This document shows positions 32,261 through 41,063 of a DNA stretch of 64,000 bases, one piece after another. How positions within the stretch are numbered: the stretch's first letter is position 1; each line of letters starts with the position of its first letter. The notes beneath the pieces are model-generated. The model was not told where the DNA came from, ran no database searches, and was given only the letters and a program-made list of their open reading frames with translations. The position numbers and the translations under genes are program-made. The stretch comes from Candidatus Rokuibacteriota bacterium (GTDB lineage Bacteria > Methylomirabilota > Methylomirabilia > Rokubacteriales > CSP1-6), in the NCBI GenBank assembly GCA_003220225.1, contig QHRU01000055.1, forward strand, positions 1 to 64,000, written 5' to 3'.

Positions 32261-33943
32261 TCACGGCTGCGGGGTGATCGTCACGCCGTAGTGGCGGAGC
32301 GCGTATTCCGGCGTGATCTTTTCCTCCATCACGTCGCGCCGCACCAGTTCGGGGTCGCGCGCGCGCGGGTCGCCCCACCCCCCGGCGCCGCCCAGCACGT
32401 GCCGGAACACGTCGCCGTGCTGCACGCTGATCGTGCACTTCGCCGGCAGCACGCGCTCGTCGGGGGTGCCCGGGTTCAGCAGGTTCGCCGACGGCGTTCC
32501 CGGGTGCCCGCCCGCGAGCCCGTACGGCAGGTGCGAGCGGCGGTCGGTGCGGAGCTGTAACGTCGCCTCCCGCGCCAGGAACCGATATTGCCGCACGAGC
32601 GCGAGGCCACCCCGGAACGTGCCCGGCCCCCCCGAGTCGGGCACGTAGCCGTAACGCTCGATGAGGATCGGGTACTCCGACTCGATGACCTCGATGGGAT
32701 TGTTGGAGAAGTTGACGACCGCGCTGCTGCACGCGTCGACGCCGTCGCGGGTCGGCCGCCCGCCCCACGACCCGAACAGGAACTCCAGGAAGACGAACGG
32801 CCGCCGCTCGGCGTCGTAGCCCCCGAAGCTCACGCCCGTGTCGCCGCCCATCTCGCAGGCGAAGACACGATCCGGCGCGATCTGGGCGAGGGCCCCGAAC
32901 ATCGTGTTGGCCATGCGGAAGCCGGTGAGTCCGCGGGCGGCCACCGCGGCGGGCGGCACGGGATTCACTACGGTGCCCGCGGGCGCGATCACCTCGATGG
33001 GACGGAAGTAGCCCTCGTTGTTCGGCGGCTCGCCTCCGATGAGGTGGCGCACGCACGCGTACACGGCGGACTTCGTGAACGGCAGCGGTGAATTGATGGC
33101 GCCCTTCACCTGCGGCGCCGAGCCGGTGAAGTCCGCCACCATGCGGTCGCCGGCCACGGTGATGGTCACGGTGATCGGGATCGGATCCGGGTCGATGCCG
33201 TCGTCGTCGATCCAGTCCGTGAACGTGTAGGCCCCGTCCGGCATCGCGCTGATCGCGTGGCGCGCGAGGCGCTCGGCCTGATCGAGGAGCGCCGTGGTAC
33301 ACGCGGCCAGGCGCTCCACCCCGTAACGCGCGATCAAGCCGAGATAGCCCCGCTCGCCCGTGAGGCACGCGGCGACCTGCGAGCGCACGTCGCCCAGCAC
33401 CTGCCGCGGCACCCGCACGTTGCGGTCGATCAAGTCGAAGATCGCGTCGACCGGCCTCCCGGCGTCATAGAGCTTCAACGGCGGGATGCGAAGCCCCTCC
33501 TGGAAGATCTCCGTCGCGTCGCAGCCGTTGCCGCCCGGCGTCTTGCCGCCGACGTCGAGCTGGTGGCCGATGCTCGCCGACCACCCCACCAGCCCGCCGT
33601 CGAGGAAGATCGGCTTGAAGATGTAGAAGTCCGGCAGGTGCGTGCCGCCCTCGAACGGGTCGTTGAGAATGAAGACGTCGCCGGGCTCGATCCGGCCGAC
33701 GAACTTGCGGCGCACCTGGGCCATCGCGTCGGGGATGGAGCCGAGGTGGAGCGGCAGCGTGAGGCCCTGGGCGATGAGGCGGCCCTCCGCGTCGCACAGG
33801 GCGCACGACATGTCCATCGCGTTCTTCAAATTGTTCGAGTAGGCGGTTCGCACGAGCGCGATGGCCATCTCGTCCACGATGGCGTCGAGCGCATTCTTGA
33901 TGAGCTCGAGGAGGATGGGATCACCGACGTCACGCGGGGGCAT
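32261..33943 (-). CDS. hyuB: Hydantoinase/oxoprolinase subunit B
   Basis: 560 residues from the ATG at 33943 (GGAGGG upstream). Typical HyuB: DPILLELIKNALDAIVDEMAIALVRTAYS at the N-terminus, DMSCALCDAEGRL, HLGSIPDAM, GDVFILNDPFEGGTHLPDF and GGGWGDP-like end (LGGAGGWGDP). With subunit A it catalyses ATP-dependent opening of cyclic amides such as N-methylhydantoin, 5-oxoproline or related acetophenone/caprolactam substrates. It lies 4 bp after hyuA. Last gene of a seven-gene minus-strand operon with a Liv importer. Confidence 0.9.
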   Translation of the reverse strand: MPPRDVGDPILLELIKNALDAIVDEMAIALVRTAYSNNLKNAMDMSCALCDAEGRLIAQGLTLPLHLGSIPDAMAQVRRKFVGRIEPGDVFILNDPFEGGTHLPDFYIFKPIFLDGGLVGWSASIGHQLDVGGKTPGGNGCDATEIFQEGLRIPPLKLYDAGRPVDAIFDLIDRNVRVPRQVLGDVRSQVAACLTGERGYLGLIARYGVERLAACTTALLDQAERLARHAISAMPDGAYTFTDWIDDDGIDPDPIPITVTITVAGDRMVADFTGSAPQVKGAINSPLPFTKSAVYACVRHLIGGEPPNNEGYFRPIEVIAPAGTVVNPVPPAAVAARGLTGFRMANTMFGALAQIAPDRVFACEMGGDTGVSFGGYDAERRPFVFLEFLFGSWGGRPTRDGVDACSSAVVNFSNNPIEVIESEYPILIERYGYVPDSGGPGTFRGGLALVRQYRFLAREATLQLRTDRRSHLPYGLAGGHPGTPSANLLNPGTPDERVLPAKCTISVQHGDVFRHVLGGAGGWGDPRARDPELVRRDVMEEKITPEYALRHYGVTITPQP

Positions 33944-33947
33944 GGCG

Positions 33948-36020
33948 CTACCCTCCCGTCCGAATGACGATGTCGTCGTGCTCGTCACGCCGCGCGGCGC
34001 AGCCCGGCGGAACGAGCGTGGTCGCGTCGTACTCGTCCACGAGCAGCGGGCCGGGCCGCCACACGGCGCCGAGGTCGCCGCGCGCGAGCACCGGGGTGCG
34101 GAGGGCACCGTGCGCAGCCCCGAAGTACGCGAGGCGCTCACCGCCGGCGCCGGCGCGGCCGGCGCCCGCCCGGACCGCCGCGGCGCCACCCTGTCGCGGC
34201 ATCCGCGCCGTGACGCGAAGATTGACGAGCTGGATGGGATCGGCGTCCGCCCGATGGCCGTACGTCCGCTCGTGCTCGCGCCCGAAGGTCTCCGCCAGCT
34301 CGCGCGCCGTCGACCCGTCGAGCCGCCCGGGGAGCGGCACCGTCAGCTCGAAGGACTGCCCCTGGTACTTGCAGTCCGCCGAGCGCGTGATCTCGGGCCG
34401 GGCGGCGTAGCCCTCGTCGCGCAGCAGGCCCTCCGCCTCGCGCTCCAGCGCCGCCACCGCCGCCGCGATCTCCGCCGGAGGGGTCGCCTGCAAGGTTCTC
34501 AAGAACGTGCGCACGAGATGGTGCTCCACCTCGGCCTCGAGCAGGCCGACGGCGCTGAACACGCCGGGCGCCGGAGGGACGACGATCGTGCCGATCTCCA
34601 GCGAGCGCGCCATCTCGGCGGCGAAGAGCGGGCCGTTCCCGCCGAAGGCGACGAGGACGAAATCGCGCGGATCGCGGCCGCGCTCGATCGTCACCGCCCG
34701 CACGGCGCGCGCCATGCCCGCGCACCCCAGGAGATAGACGCCGTACGCGGCGTCCTCGAGCGAGAGCCCGAGCCGCGACGCGACCTGGTCCGCCACGGCG
34801 CGCCGCGACTTCTCCGGGTTCAGCCTGAGCCCGCTCGGCAAGCGCTCGGGATGGAGATAGCCGAGGCACACGTTGGCGTCCGTGAGGGTGACGTCGGTGC
34901 CGCCGGCGTCGTAGCAGACCGGGCCCGGCGTGGCGCCGGCGCTGCGAGGACCCACATGGATCGCGCCGGCGTCGTCGATCGTCACGATGCTGCCGCCGCC
35001 CGCGCCGACCTCGGCGATGTCGATGGCGGGCACGCGGAGCAGGAAGCCCGAGCCCTTGTTGAGCCGGCTCCCCTGCGACACGACGCCGCCGATCTCGAAC
35101 TCTCCCGCCCGCGTGATCGCGCCGGCCTCGATCACCGAGGCCTTGGCCGTCGTGCCGCCCATGTCGATGCTGATGGCGTTGGGGGCGCCGACGCGGCGCG
35201 CCAGCGCCGCCGTCGCGATGACGCCCGCGGCCGGGCCGGACTCGATCACGTGCACGGGACGCCGGCGCCCGCTCTCCGCCGTCATCACCCCGCCGTTGGA
35301 CTGCATCACGAGCACGGGGGCGCGGGTCCCGAGGGCGCGAATCTCGTGCTCGAGCCGTCCGAGGTAACGGTCCAACACGGGCATCACGTACGCATTCGTG
35401 ACGGCCGTGCTCGTGCGCTCGAACTCGCGCATCTCGGGAAGGATCTCCGACGACAGCGTCACGCCCACGCCGGGCGCGCGCTCCCGGACGATGGCGCCGA
35501 TCGCCCGCTCGTGCTCGCCGTTCGCCCACGCGTGGAGGAGACAGACGGCGATGGATTCCACGCCCTCGGCCAGCAGACGATCGACGGCCTCCACGACGCT
35601 CTCGCGATCCAGCGGCGTCACCACCTCGCCGCGGTGGTTCATCCGCTCACGCACCTCTCGACGCCATCGCCGCGGCACGAGGGGCGCCGGGCGCTCGAAA
35701 TTCAGGTCGTAGAGCCGGGCGAGGCGGAGCCGGCCGATCTCCAGGAGATCGCGAAAGCCCTCGGTCGTGATGAGACCCGTGCGCGCGCCCCGGCGCTCGA
35801 GGATGGCGTTGGTGGCCACGGTCGTACCGTGGATGATCTCGCGCACGTCGGCGGCCGGCGCCCCGGCGTCGAGGAGCAGCGCCCGCGCGCCCGCGATGAT
35901 GGCGTCGGCGTAGTTGCCGGTGGTGGAGAGCAGCTTGCGCGTTCGCGCTGCGCCGGTGGCGTCGACCAGCACGAGATCGGTGAAGGTCCCGCCCACGTCC
36001 ACGCCGAGCCGGTACGTCAT
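33948..36020 (-). CDS. hyuA: Hydantoinase/oxoprolinase subunit A
   Basis: 690 residues from the ATG at 36020. The N-terminal actin-like ATPase start RLGVDVGGTFTDLVLVD and the second phosphate loop SIDMGGTTAKASVI (about 285-300) define HyuA. EIIHGTTVATNAILERRG and VLVMQSNGGVM are also family hallmarks. It supplies the ATP-dependent phosphorylation step of lactam opening. The ATG overlaps the livM stop by 4 bp, so enzyme and importer are translationally coupled. Substrate class (hydantoin, oxoproline, other lactam) cannot be decided from sequence alone. Confidence 0.9.
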   Translation of the reverse strand: MTYRLGVDVGGTFTDLVLVDATGAARTRKLLSTTGNYADAIIAGARALLLDAGAPAADVREIIHGTTVATNAILERRGARTGLITTEGFRDLLEIGRLRLARLYDLNFERPAPLVPRRWRREVRERMNHRGEVVTPLDRESVVEAVDRLLAEGVESIAVCLLHAWANGEHERAIGAIVRERAPGVGVTLSSEILPEMREFERTSTAVTNAYVMPVLDRYLGRLEHEIRALGTRAPVLVMQSNGGVMTAESGRRRPVHVIESGPAAGVIATAALARRVGAPNAISIDMGGTTAKASVIEAGAITRAGEFEIGGVVSQGSRLNKGSGFLLRVPAIDIAEVGAGGGSIVTIDDAGAIHVGPRSAGATPGPVCYDAGGTDVTLTDANVCLGYLHPERLPSGLRLNPEKSRRAVADQVASRLGLSLEDAAYGVYLLGCAGMARAVRAVTIERGRDPRDFVLVAFGGNGPLFAAEMARSLEIGTIVVPPAPGVFSAVGLLEAEVEHHLVRTFLRTLQATPPAEIAAAVAALEREAEGLLRDEGYAARPEITRSADCKYQGQSFELTVPLPGRLDGSTARELAETFGREHERTYGHRADADPIQLVNLRVTARMPRQGGAAAVRAGAGRAGAGGERLAYFGAAHGALRTPVLARGDLGAVWRPGPLLVDEYDATTLVPPGCAARRDEHDDIVIRTGG

Positions 36021-36949
36021 GCCGTTCGCCTGCCTCCGGCGAGCCCGCGCGGGACGAACACCACGAAGATCATGATCACGAGCCCGACCGCGATGAGATT
36101 GTAGACCACGCCGATGAAGCGCAAGCCCTCGCTGAGACCGAAGAGCAGGAGGGCCCCGAGGACGGGGCCCCAGACGGTGCCGAGTCCGCCGAAGACCGCC
36201 ATGCCGATCACGAAGGACGTCGTCGCCGCCGAAGCGACCGACGGACTCACGAGCTGCACGTCGTAGGCATACAGCGCTCCCGCGAGCCCGGCGAAGGCCG
36301 AGCTCACCACGAACGCGAGCAGCTTGTAGACGGTGGTGCGGATGCCCAGCATCTCCGCAAGGACCTCGTCCTCGCGGATCGCGCGGAACGCCTTGCCCGC
36401 CGGCGTGCGCTCGCACAGCGCGCGCATCGCGACGACGGAGGCCGCGACGATGGCGACCACGATCACGTAGCGCGCCTGGCGATGCGCCAGGGGCGCTGCG
36501 GGCAACCCGGGGAACGTGCGGTAGTCGTGGATGCCGAACGGGCCTCCGGTGAGCTCGAGCCAGTTCTGGGCGACGAGGCGCACGATCTCCGCCAGGCCGA
36601 GGGTGACCAGCGCCAGGTAGTGACCGCGCAGCCGCAACGCCGGAAATCCTGCCAGGCCTCCGACGAGCGCCGCGACCAGCGCGGCGAAGACGAGACCGAG
36701 CCAGGGCGAGAGATCGGCGTGCTTGGTGGCCGTGGCGGCGGCATAGGCGCCGAGGGCGAAGAAGCCGGCGTGCCCGAACGAGACCTGGCCCGTGTAGCCG
36801 CTCAGCAGGTCCCAGCTCGCGGCGAGCAACGCCCACACCATCGCTTGCGTCGCGAGCGTGAGGACGAACGGATGGGGGATCAGCGCGGGCAGGAGCGCCG
36901 CGACGACCAGCGCCGCCGGCACCGCGATCACGCGCACCCGTGCGATCAT
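36017..36949 (-). CDS. livM: Liv-type ABC permease LivM (system 2)
   Basis: 310 residues. About nine hydrophobic helices with ASWDLLSGYTGQVSFGHAGFFALGAYAA and the coupling segment TPAGKAFRAIREDEVLAEMLGI. Overlaps livH upstream and hyuA downstream, each by 4 bp. Confidence 0.9.
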   Translation of the reverse strand: MIARVRVIAVPAALVVAALLPALIPHPFVLTLATQAMVWALLAASWDLLSGYTGQVSFGHAGFFALGAYAAATATKHADLSPWLGLVFAALVAALVGGLAGFPALRLRGHYLALVTLGLAEIVRLVAQNWLELTGGPFGIHDYRTFPGLPAAPLAHRQARYVIVVAIVAASVVAMRALCERTPAGKAFRAIREDEVLAEMLGIRTTVYKLLAFVVSSAFAGLAGALYAYDVQLVSPSVASAATTSFVIGMAVFGGLGTVWGPVLGALLLFGLSEGLRFIGVVYNLIAVGLVIMIFVVFVPRGLAGGRRTA

Positions 36950-37830
36950 CGCCGGCCCCCACCGCCGAGCAGGCCCGAGGGCCGCAGGAGCAGCATGACG
37001 ATCATCACGGCGAAGGCGATGGCGTTCTGCCACTCGGAGGGGATGAGCATCACCGAGAACGCCTCGGCGAGGCTGATGAGGAAGCTCGCGACGAGCGCGC
37101 CCGCGAGGTTGCCCATGCCCCCGAGGATCGTGATGGCGAACGCCTTGATGGTGAGCGGGAAGCCGACGGTGGGATAGACGTTGAACAGCGGCGCCATGAG
37201 CGCTCCGCCCGCGCCGGCCAGCCCCACCCCCAGGGCAAGCGTCAGCGCGAACACGCGCGGGAGATTGATCCCCATCGCCTGCGCGGCGTCGGGGTTCTGC
37301 GCCACCGCGCGGACCGCGAGCCCTTCACGGTGGAAGCGCAGGAAGAGGAACAGCCCGCCGAGAAGCACGATCGACACGACGAGCACGAGCAGACGCTGAT
37401 GGCTCACGGCCGTGAATGACAGGTCCAGCACCCCGCCCGCGTACGGCGGCACGCGCAGGTAGTCCCCACCGGCGGCGGCGAGGAGGCTCGACTGGAGAAA
37501 CGTCGACAGTCCGAGCGTCAGCACCAGGTAGAGCGGACCGCGCGGGCGCGCGCCGAGACGGCGCTTCAGCGGCGCCAGGAGAAGCGGATAGACGCCGAGC
37601 CCGAGCACGAAGGTTCCGACGGCCGCGCCCGCCACGCCGGCGGCGCCGGGCCAGTGGAGGACCACGATGGCGGCGAACGCCAGGTAGCCGCCGATGGCGA
37701 AGAACTCGCCGTGGGCAACGTTGATGACGTCGAGGACGCCGAAGATCAGCGTGAGGCCCACGGCGAAGAGCGCGTAGAGCCCGCCCAGCACGATCCCCTG
37801 GATGGCGAACTCGGCCAGCGACTCGAGCAC
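36946..37830 (-). CDS. livH: Liv-type ABC permease LivH (system 2)
   Basis: 294 residues from a GTG at 37830. LivH signatures GIVLGGLYALFAVGLTLIFGVLDVINVAHGEFFAIGGYLAF and ILGGMGNLAGALVASFLI. It lies 4 bp after livF. Confidence 0.9.
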   Translation of the reverse strand: MLESLAEFAIQGIVLGGLYALFAVGLTLIFGVLDVINVAHGEFFAIGGYLAFAAIVVLHWPGAAGVAGAAVGTFVLGLGVYPLLLAPLKRRLGARPRGPLYLVLTLGLSTFLQSSLLAAAGGDYLRVPPYAGGVLDLSFTAVSHQRLLVLVVSIVLLGGLFLFLRFHREGLAVRAVAQNPDAAQAMGINLPRVFALTLALGVGLAGAGGALMAPLFNVYPTVGFPLTIKAFAITILGGMGNLAGALVASFLISLAEAFSVMLIPSEWQNAIAFAVMIVMLLLRPSGLLGGGGRR

Positions 37831-37834
37831 CGCC

Positions 37835-38548
37835 CTACCCTTCGTCCTCGCCGAGATACAGACGGCGGATGCGGTCGCTCGCGCGCAGCTCGGCCGGCGT
37901 GCCGTCGAAGGCGTTCCGGCCGAGGTCGAGCACGAACACGCGGTGAGCCACGGCGAGAATCGCCTCCACGTTTTGCTCGACGATGAGCATGGCGATGCCC
38001 CCGCCGTTCAGCGCACGGATGGTGTCGTACACGTCGGCGATGAAGCGGGGCGCGAGCGCGGCCGAGGGCTCGTCGAGGAGGAGGAGTCGCGGGCGCACGG
38101 CGAGCGCGCGGGCGACGGCGAGGATGCGCTGCTCGCCGCCGGAGAGGCTGCCCGCGGGCTGCCGCCGGCGGGCCGCGAAGAGCGGGAAGCGCGCGTAGAG
38201 CTCGTCCACGGCCGCGCGCGCCTCGCGGGACGAGCGCAGCGCGTAGCCGCCGAGCACGAGGTTCTCGTGCACGGTCATGTCCGCGAACAGCCCCCCCGCC
38301 TGCGCGACGTAGCCGACGCCGAGGCGCACGACTTGATCGGGCCGGAGCCCGACCAGAGGCCGTCCCTCGAGGGCGACCTCACCCGCGAACGGCGCCAGAT
38401 AGCCGAACGCGGTCTTGAGCAGGGTCGACTTGCCCGCGCCGTTGGGGCCGATGAGGCCCACGATCTCGCCCTCGCCCACCGCCAGCGAGACGGACTGGAG
38501 GATCTCGAGCTTGCCGTAGCCGGAGCGGACGTCGGCCACGCGCAGCAT
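37835..38548 (-). CDS. livF: Liv-type ABC ATPase LivF (system 2)
   Basis: 237 residues from the ATG at 38548 (a GTG one codon earlier is possible). Walker A GPNGAGKST, signature LSGGEQR, Walker B LLLLDEPSAAL, H-loop VEQNVEAI. TGATG overlap with livG. Confidence 0.9.
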   Translation of the reverse strand: MLRVADVRSGYGKLEILQSVSLAVGEGEIVGLIGPNGAGKSTLLKTAFGYLAPFAGEVALEGRPLVGLRPDQVVRLGVGYVAQAGGLFADMTVHENLVLGGYALRSSREARAAVDELYARFPLFAARRRQPAGSLSGGEQRILAVARALAVRPRLLLLDEPSAALAPRFIADVYDTIRALNGGGIAMLIVEQNVEAILAVAHRVFVLDLGRNAFDGTPAELRASDRIRRLYLGEDEG

Positions 38549-39294
38549 CACGCGTCGTCGCGCGCGCGGCCCTGGCCCAGGAGCGCTGCGATGACCCGCT
38601 CGTCGGCGCGGATGGCCGCGGGCGGTCCCTCGGCGATCTTCTCGCCATGATCCATGACCACGATCTTGTCGCAGAGGCTCATGACGAATGGCATGTGGTG
38701 CTCGATGATGAGGAACGTGCGGCCCCGGCCGCGGAGCTCGCGGATGGTCTCGGCGATCTGGCGGCGGACGACCGGATGTACACCGGCGAGCGGCTCGTCG
38801 AGCAGGAGCAGGGTGGGCTCGATCACGAGGTTCATCGCAAGCTCGAGCAGGCGCTGCTGGCCGACGGAGAGACTGCCCGCGGACGCATCGACGAGCCCCA
38901 TGAGCCCGAGGCGCTCGAGCCAGGCGTCGGCACGTCCCTCCCAGTCGCGCACGCCGCGGCCCATGGCGGCGATGGCGAGGTTCTCGCGCACGGGCAGCGC
39001 GCGGAAGAGTCTCACCGCCTGGAACGTCCGCCCGATGCCCCGTCGGGCGATCTCGTGCGTCGACAGGTCGTCGATGCGCTCACCGTCGTGAAGCACGCGC
39101 CCGCCGTCGGCCCGGAGCAGGCGCGTGATGAGATCGAAGACCGTGGTCTTGCCGGAGCCGTTGGGCCCGATGAGGCCGACGACACTGCCCGCCTCGACCT
39201 CGAACGAGCAGCCGCTGACGGCGCGGAGGCCGCCGAAGCGCTTCGTGAGCTCGGAGACGGCGAGCCGCGCCGGCTGGGTTACTTCTTTTCCCAC
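38548..39294 (-). CDS. livG: Liv-type ABC ATPase LivG (system 2)
   Basis: 248 residues from a GTG at 39294, which lies inside the 3' end of the binding-protein gene (16-bp overlap). Walker A GPNGSGKTT, signature LSVGQQR, Walker B LLLLDEPLAGV, H-loop IEHHMPFV. Confidence 0.88.
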   Translation of the reverse strand: MGKEVTQPARLAVSELTKRFGGLRAVSGCSFEVEAGSVVGLIGPNGSGKTTVFDLITRLLRADGGRVLHDGERIDDLSTHEIARRGIGRTFQAVRLFRALPVRENLAIAAMGRGVRDWEGRADAWLERLGLMGLVDASAGSLSVGQQRLLELAMNLVIEPTLLLLDEPLAGVHPVVRRQIAETIRELRGRGRTFLIIEHHMPFVMSLCDKIVVMDHGEKIAEGPPAAIRADERVIAALLGQGRARDDA

Positions 39295-40502
39295 GCGTAC
39301 GGCGGCACGGGCACGAACTTGCCGCCGCCGGCCGAGGCGACCGAATCCGGATAGATCGGCACTTTTTTGCCGCCCTGGATCTGCACGATCACGGTCTGGA
39401 TGGGCATGCGATGGCCCTCGGCGAGCGGCGTGAACTTGCGCGTGCCCCAGGCGGTGACGAACGTGCCGTTCTCGAGTCCAGCCGCGACCTTCTGGGGATC
39501 GACGCTGCCGGCCTTCCGGATCGCCTCCAGGACGACGAGGGCCGCGTCGTGCCCCTGCACCGCGAAGTTGGTGGCGTCGGTGCCCGTCTTCTTCCGGTAG
39601 GCGGCGAGCATCGGCTCGGACACCTCGGAGTACCTGGCCGGCCACCAGCGGTTGTTGACGATCGCGCCATCCATCTGCCGAGCGTGCTGATCCACGAACG
39701 TCTGCGCGGACACCGTGGCTCCCATGTGCGCGACCACCGCGGGCACGCGCAGCTCGAACCACTGGGTGAACAGCACGGGGCCGCTCGAGCCGTAGATCTC
39801 GCCGATGATGGCCTGCGCCCCGAGGCGCTTCACCTTGGCCAGCTGCGGGGTGAGGTCGGTCACGCCACGGTCGACGAACTCGTCCGCCACGACCTCCACA
39901 CCCCGGGCGTTGGCGGCGAGCCACTCGCGCGAGATGCGGGAGAAGTCACGGCCCGCGTCGGTGTTCTCGTTGAGCATCACGACCTTCTTGGGCTTCACGT
40001 GCGCCACCACGGCGGCGTTGAGCGAGCGCGCGATGTCGTTGACGGTGGGGCTGAGCTGGAAGACGTACTGCGCCTTCGTCTGTGTGATCTTGTCGCCGAT
40101 CTTCAGCGACGCCGCGCAGCAGGCCACCACAGGCGTGGACGCCTTCTGGAACTCGTCCATCACCCGGATGAAGACGTCGCTGGAGAGAAAGCCGATGCCC
40201 GCGTGGATCTTGTCCACGGTGAGCGCGCGCGTGACCACGTTCAGGCCGACGTCGCCCTTGCCTTCCGTGTCGTACCAGATCACACGGACCCTGGCGGGCT
40301 TGCCGCCGAGCGGAACGCTCTCCGTGCGCTCCACCGCGACCTCGATGCCCGCCTTGATCTGGGCCGCGACGTCGGCGCTGATGCCGGAGATGGGGGCGAA
40401 GGCGCCGAGCCGGACTTCGTCCTGCGCCCCCGCCGGGGAGGCGAGGAAGGCGGGTCCGAGCAGCCACAGCGCGACGAGGATTGCGTTCCGCGTGCGGGTC
40501 AT
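39279..40502 (-). CDS. Liv-type ABC substrate-binding protein (system 2)
   Basis: 407 residues from the ATG at 40502, which follows GGAGG and begins a signal peptide (MTRTRNAILVALWLLGPAFL...AGAQDE). An in-frame ATG 13 codons earlier would put charged residues before the signal. Mature start VRLGAFAPISGISADVAAQI is the HAAT-type binding fold. First gene of the operon SBP-livG-livF-livH-livM-hyuA-hyuB, so its ligand is probably the lactam or hydantoin substrate of HyuAB, or its precursor. Confidence 0.88.
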   Translation of the reverse strand: MTRTRNAILVALWLLGPAFLASPAGAQDEVRLGAFAPISGISADVAAQIKAGIEVAVERTESVPLGGKPARVRVIWYDTEGKGDVGLNVVTRALTVDKIHAGIGFLSSDVFIRVMDEFQKASTPVVACCAASLKIGDKITQTKAQYVFQLSPTVNDIARSLNAAVVAHVKPKKVVMLNENTDAGRDFSRISREWLAANARGVEVVADEFVDRGVTDLTPQLAKVKRLGAQAIIGEIYGSSGPVLFTQWFELRVPAVVAHMGATVSAQTFVDQHARQMDGAIVNNRWWPARYSEVSEPMLAAYRKKTGTDATNFAVQGHDAALVVLEAIRKAGSVDPQKVAAGLENGTFVTAWGTRKFTPLAEGHRMPIQTVIVQIQGGKKVPIYPDSVASAGGGKFVPVPPYAWEKK

Positions 40503-40529
40503 GGGACCTCCAGAGTCGAGAGTCCGCCG

Positions 40530-40558
40530 GTGATAGCACATCGCTCCCGTGCGATCAA
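40530..40558 (-). promoter_or_regulatory. Sigma-70-like promoter of the Liv2-HyuAB operon
   Basis: On the minus strand, TTGATC (40558-40553), 17 bases, TATCAC (40535-40530), about 28 bases before the binding-protein ATG. It lies in the 117-bp gap after the CBS gene. Reasonable matches; by eye only. Confidence 0.45.
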
Positions 40559-40619
40559 GCGACGCGCGGTTGCCGCGCAGAGCCGGTGACGGCGCGCGGT
40601 AACGTCGGTCGCGGACCGC

Positions 40620-41054
40620 CTACTGCCGGGCGAGGAAGGCGTCGCGGAGGACGTTCGCCTCCGTCTCGAGCTCGTCCAGCCGGTGCTTGACGACGTCACC
40701 GATGCTCACGATGCCCTGCAAGCGCCCGCCGACCACCACGGGCAGGTGACGGAGCCGCCGCCGGGTCATCTGGCTCATCACGGTCTGGATGTCGTCGTCG
40801 GGCGTGCAGGTGACCGGCGCACGCGTCATCACGAGCGAGACCGGCAGGTCCAGCAGCGACGGCCCGCGGTCCGCGAGTCCATGGACGATGTCGCGCTCGG
40901 TGATGATGCCGAGCACGCCGGTGCCATCCTCGCTCACGACCAGCGCGCCGATGTGCTTGTCCCGGAGCAGACGCGCGCTCGTGGCGATGCTCGTGCGCGG
41001 GGGCGTGGTCTCGACGGTCGTACCCTTGACCTTGAGGATCGAGGCGACTTTCAT
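40620..41054 (-). CDS. Twin CBS-domain protein
   Basis: 144 residues made of two CBS motifs: GTGVLGIITERDIVHGLA (first) and GRLQGIVSIGDVVKHRLDEL (second). Pairs of CBS domains bind adenosyl ligands such as AMP, ATP or SAM and act as energy or metabolite sensors. It starts 10 bp after the orphan peptide-binding-protein gene, on the same strand, and is probably co-transcribed with it. Confidence 0.88.
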   Translation of the reverse strand: MKVASILKVKGTTVETTPPRTSIATSARLLRDKHIGALVVSEDGTGVLGIITERDIVHGLADRGPSLLDLPVSLVMTRAPVTCTPDDDIQTVMSQMTRRRLRHLPVVVGGRLQGIVSIGDVVKHRLDELETEANVLRDAFLARQ

Positions 41055-41063
41055 GGAGCACCT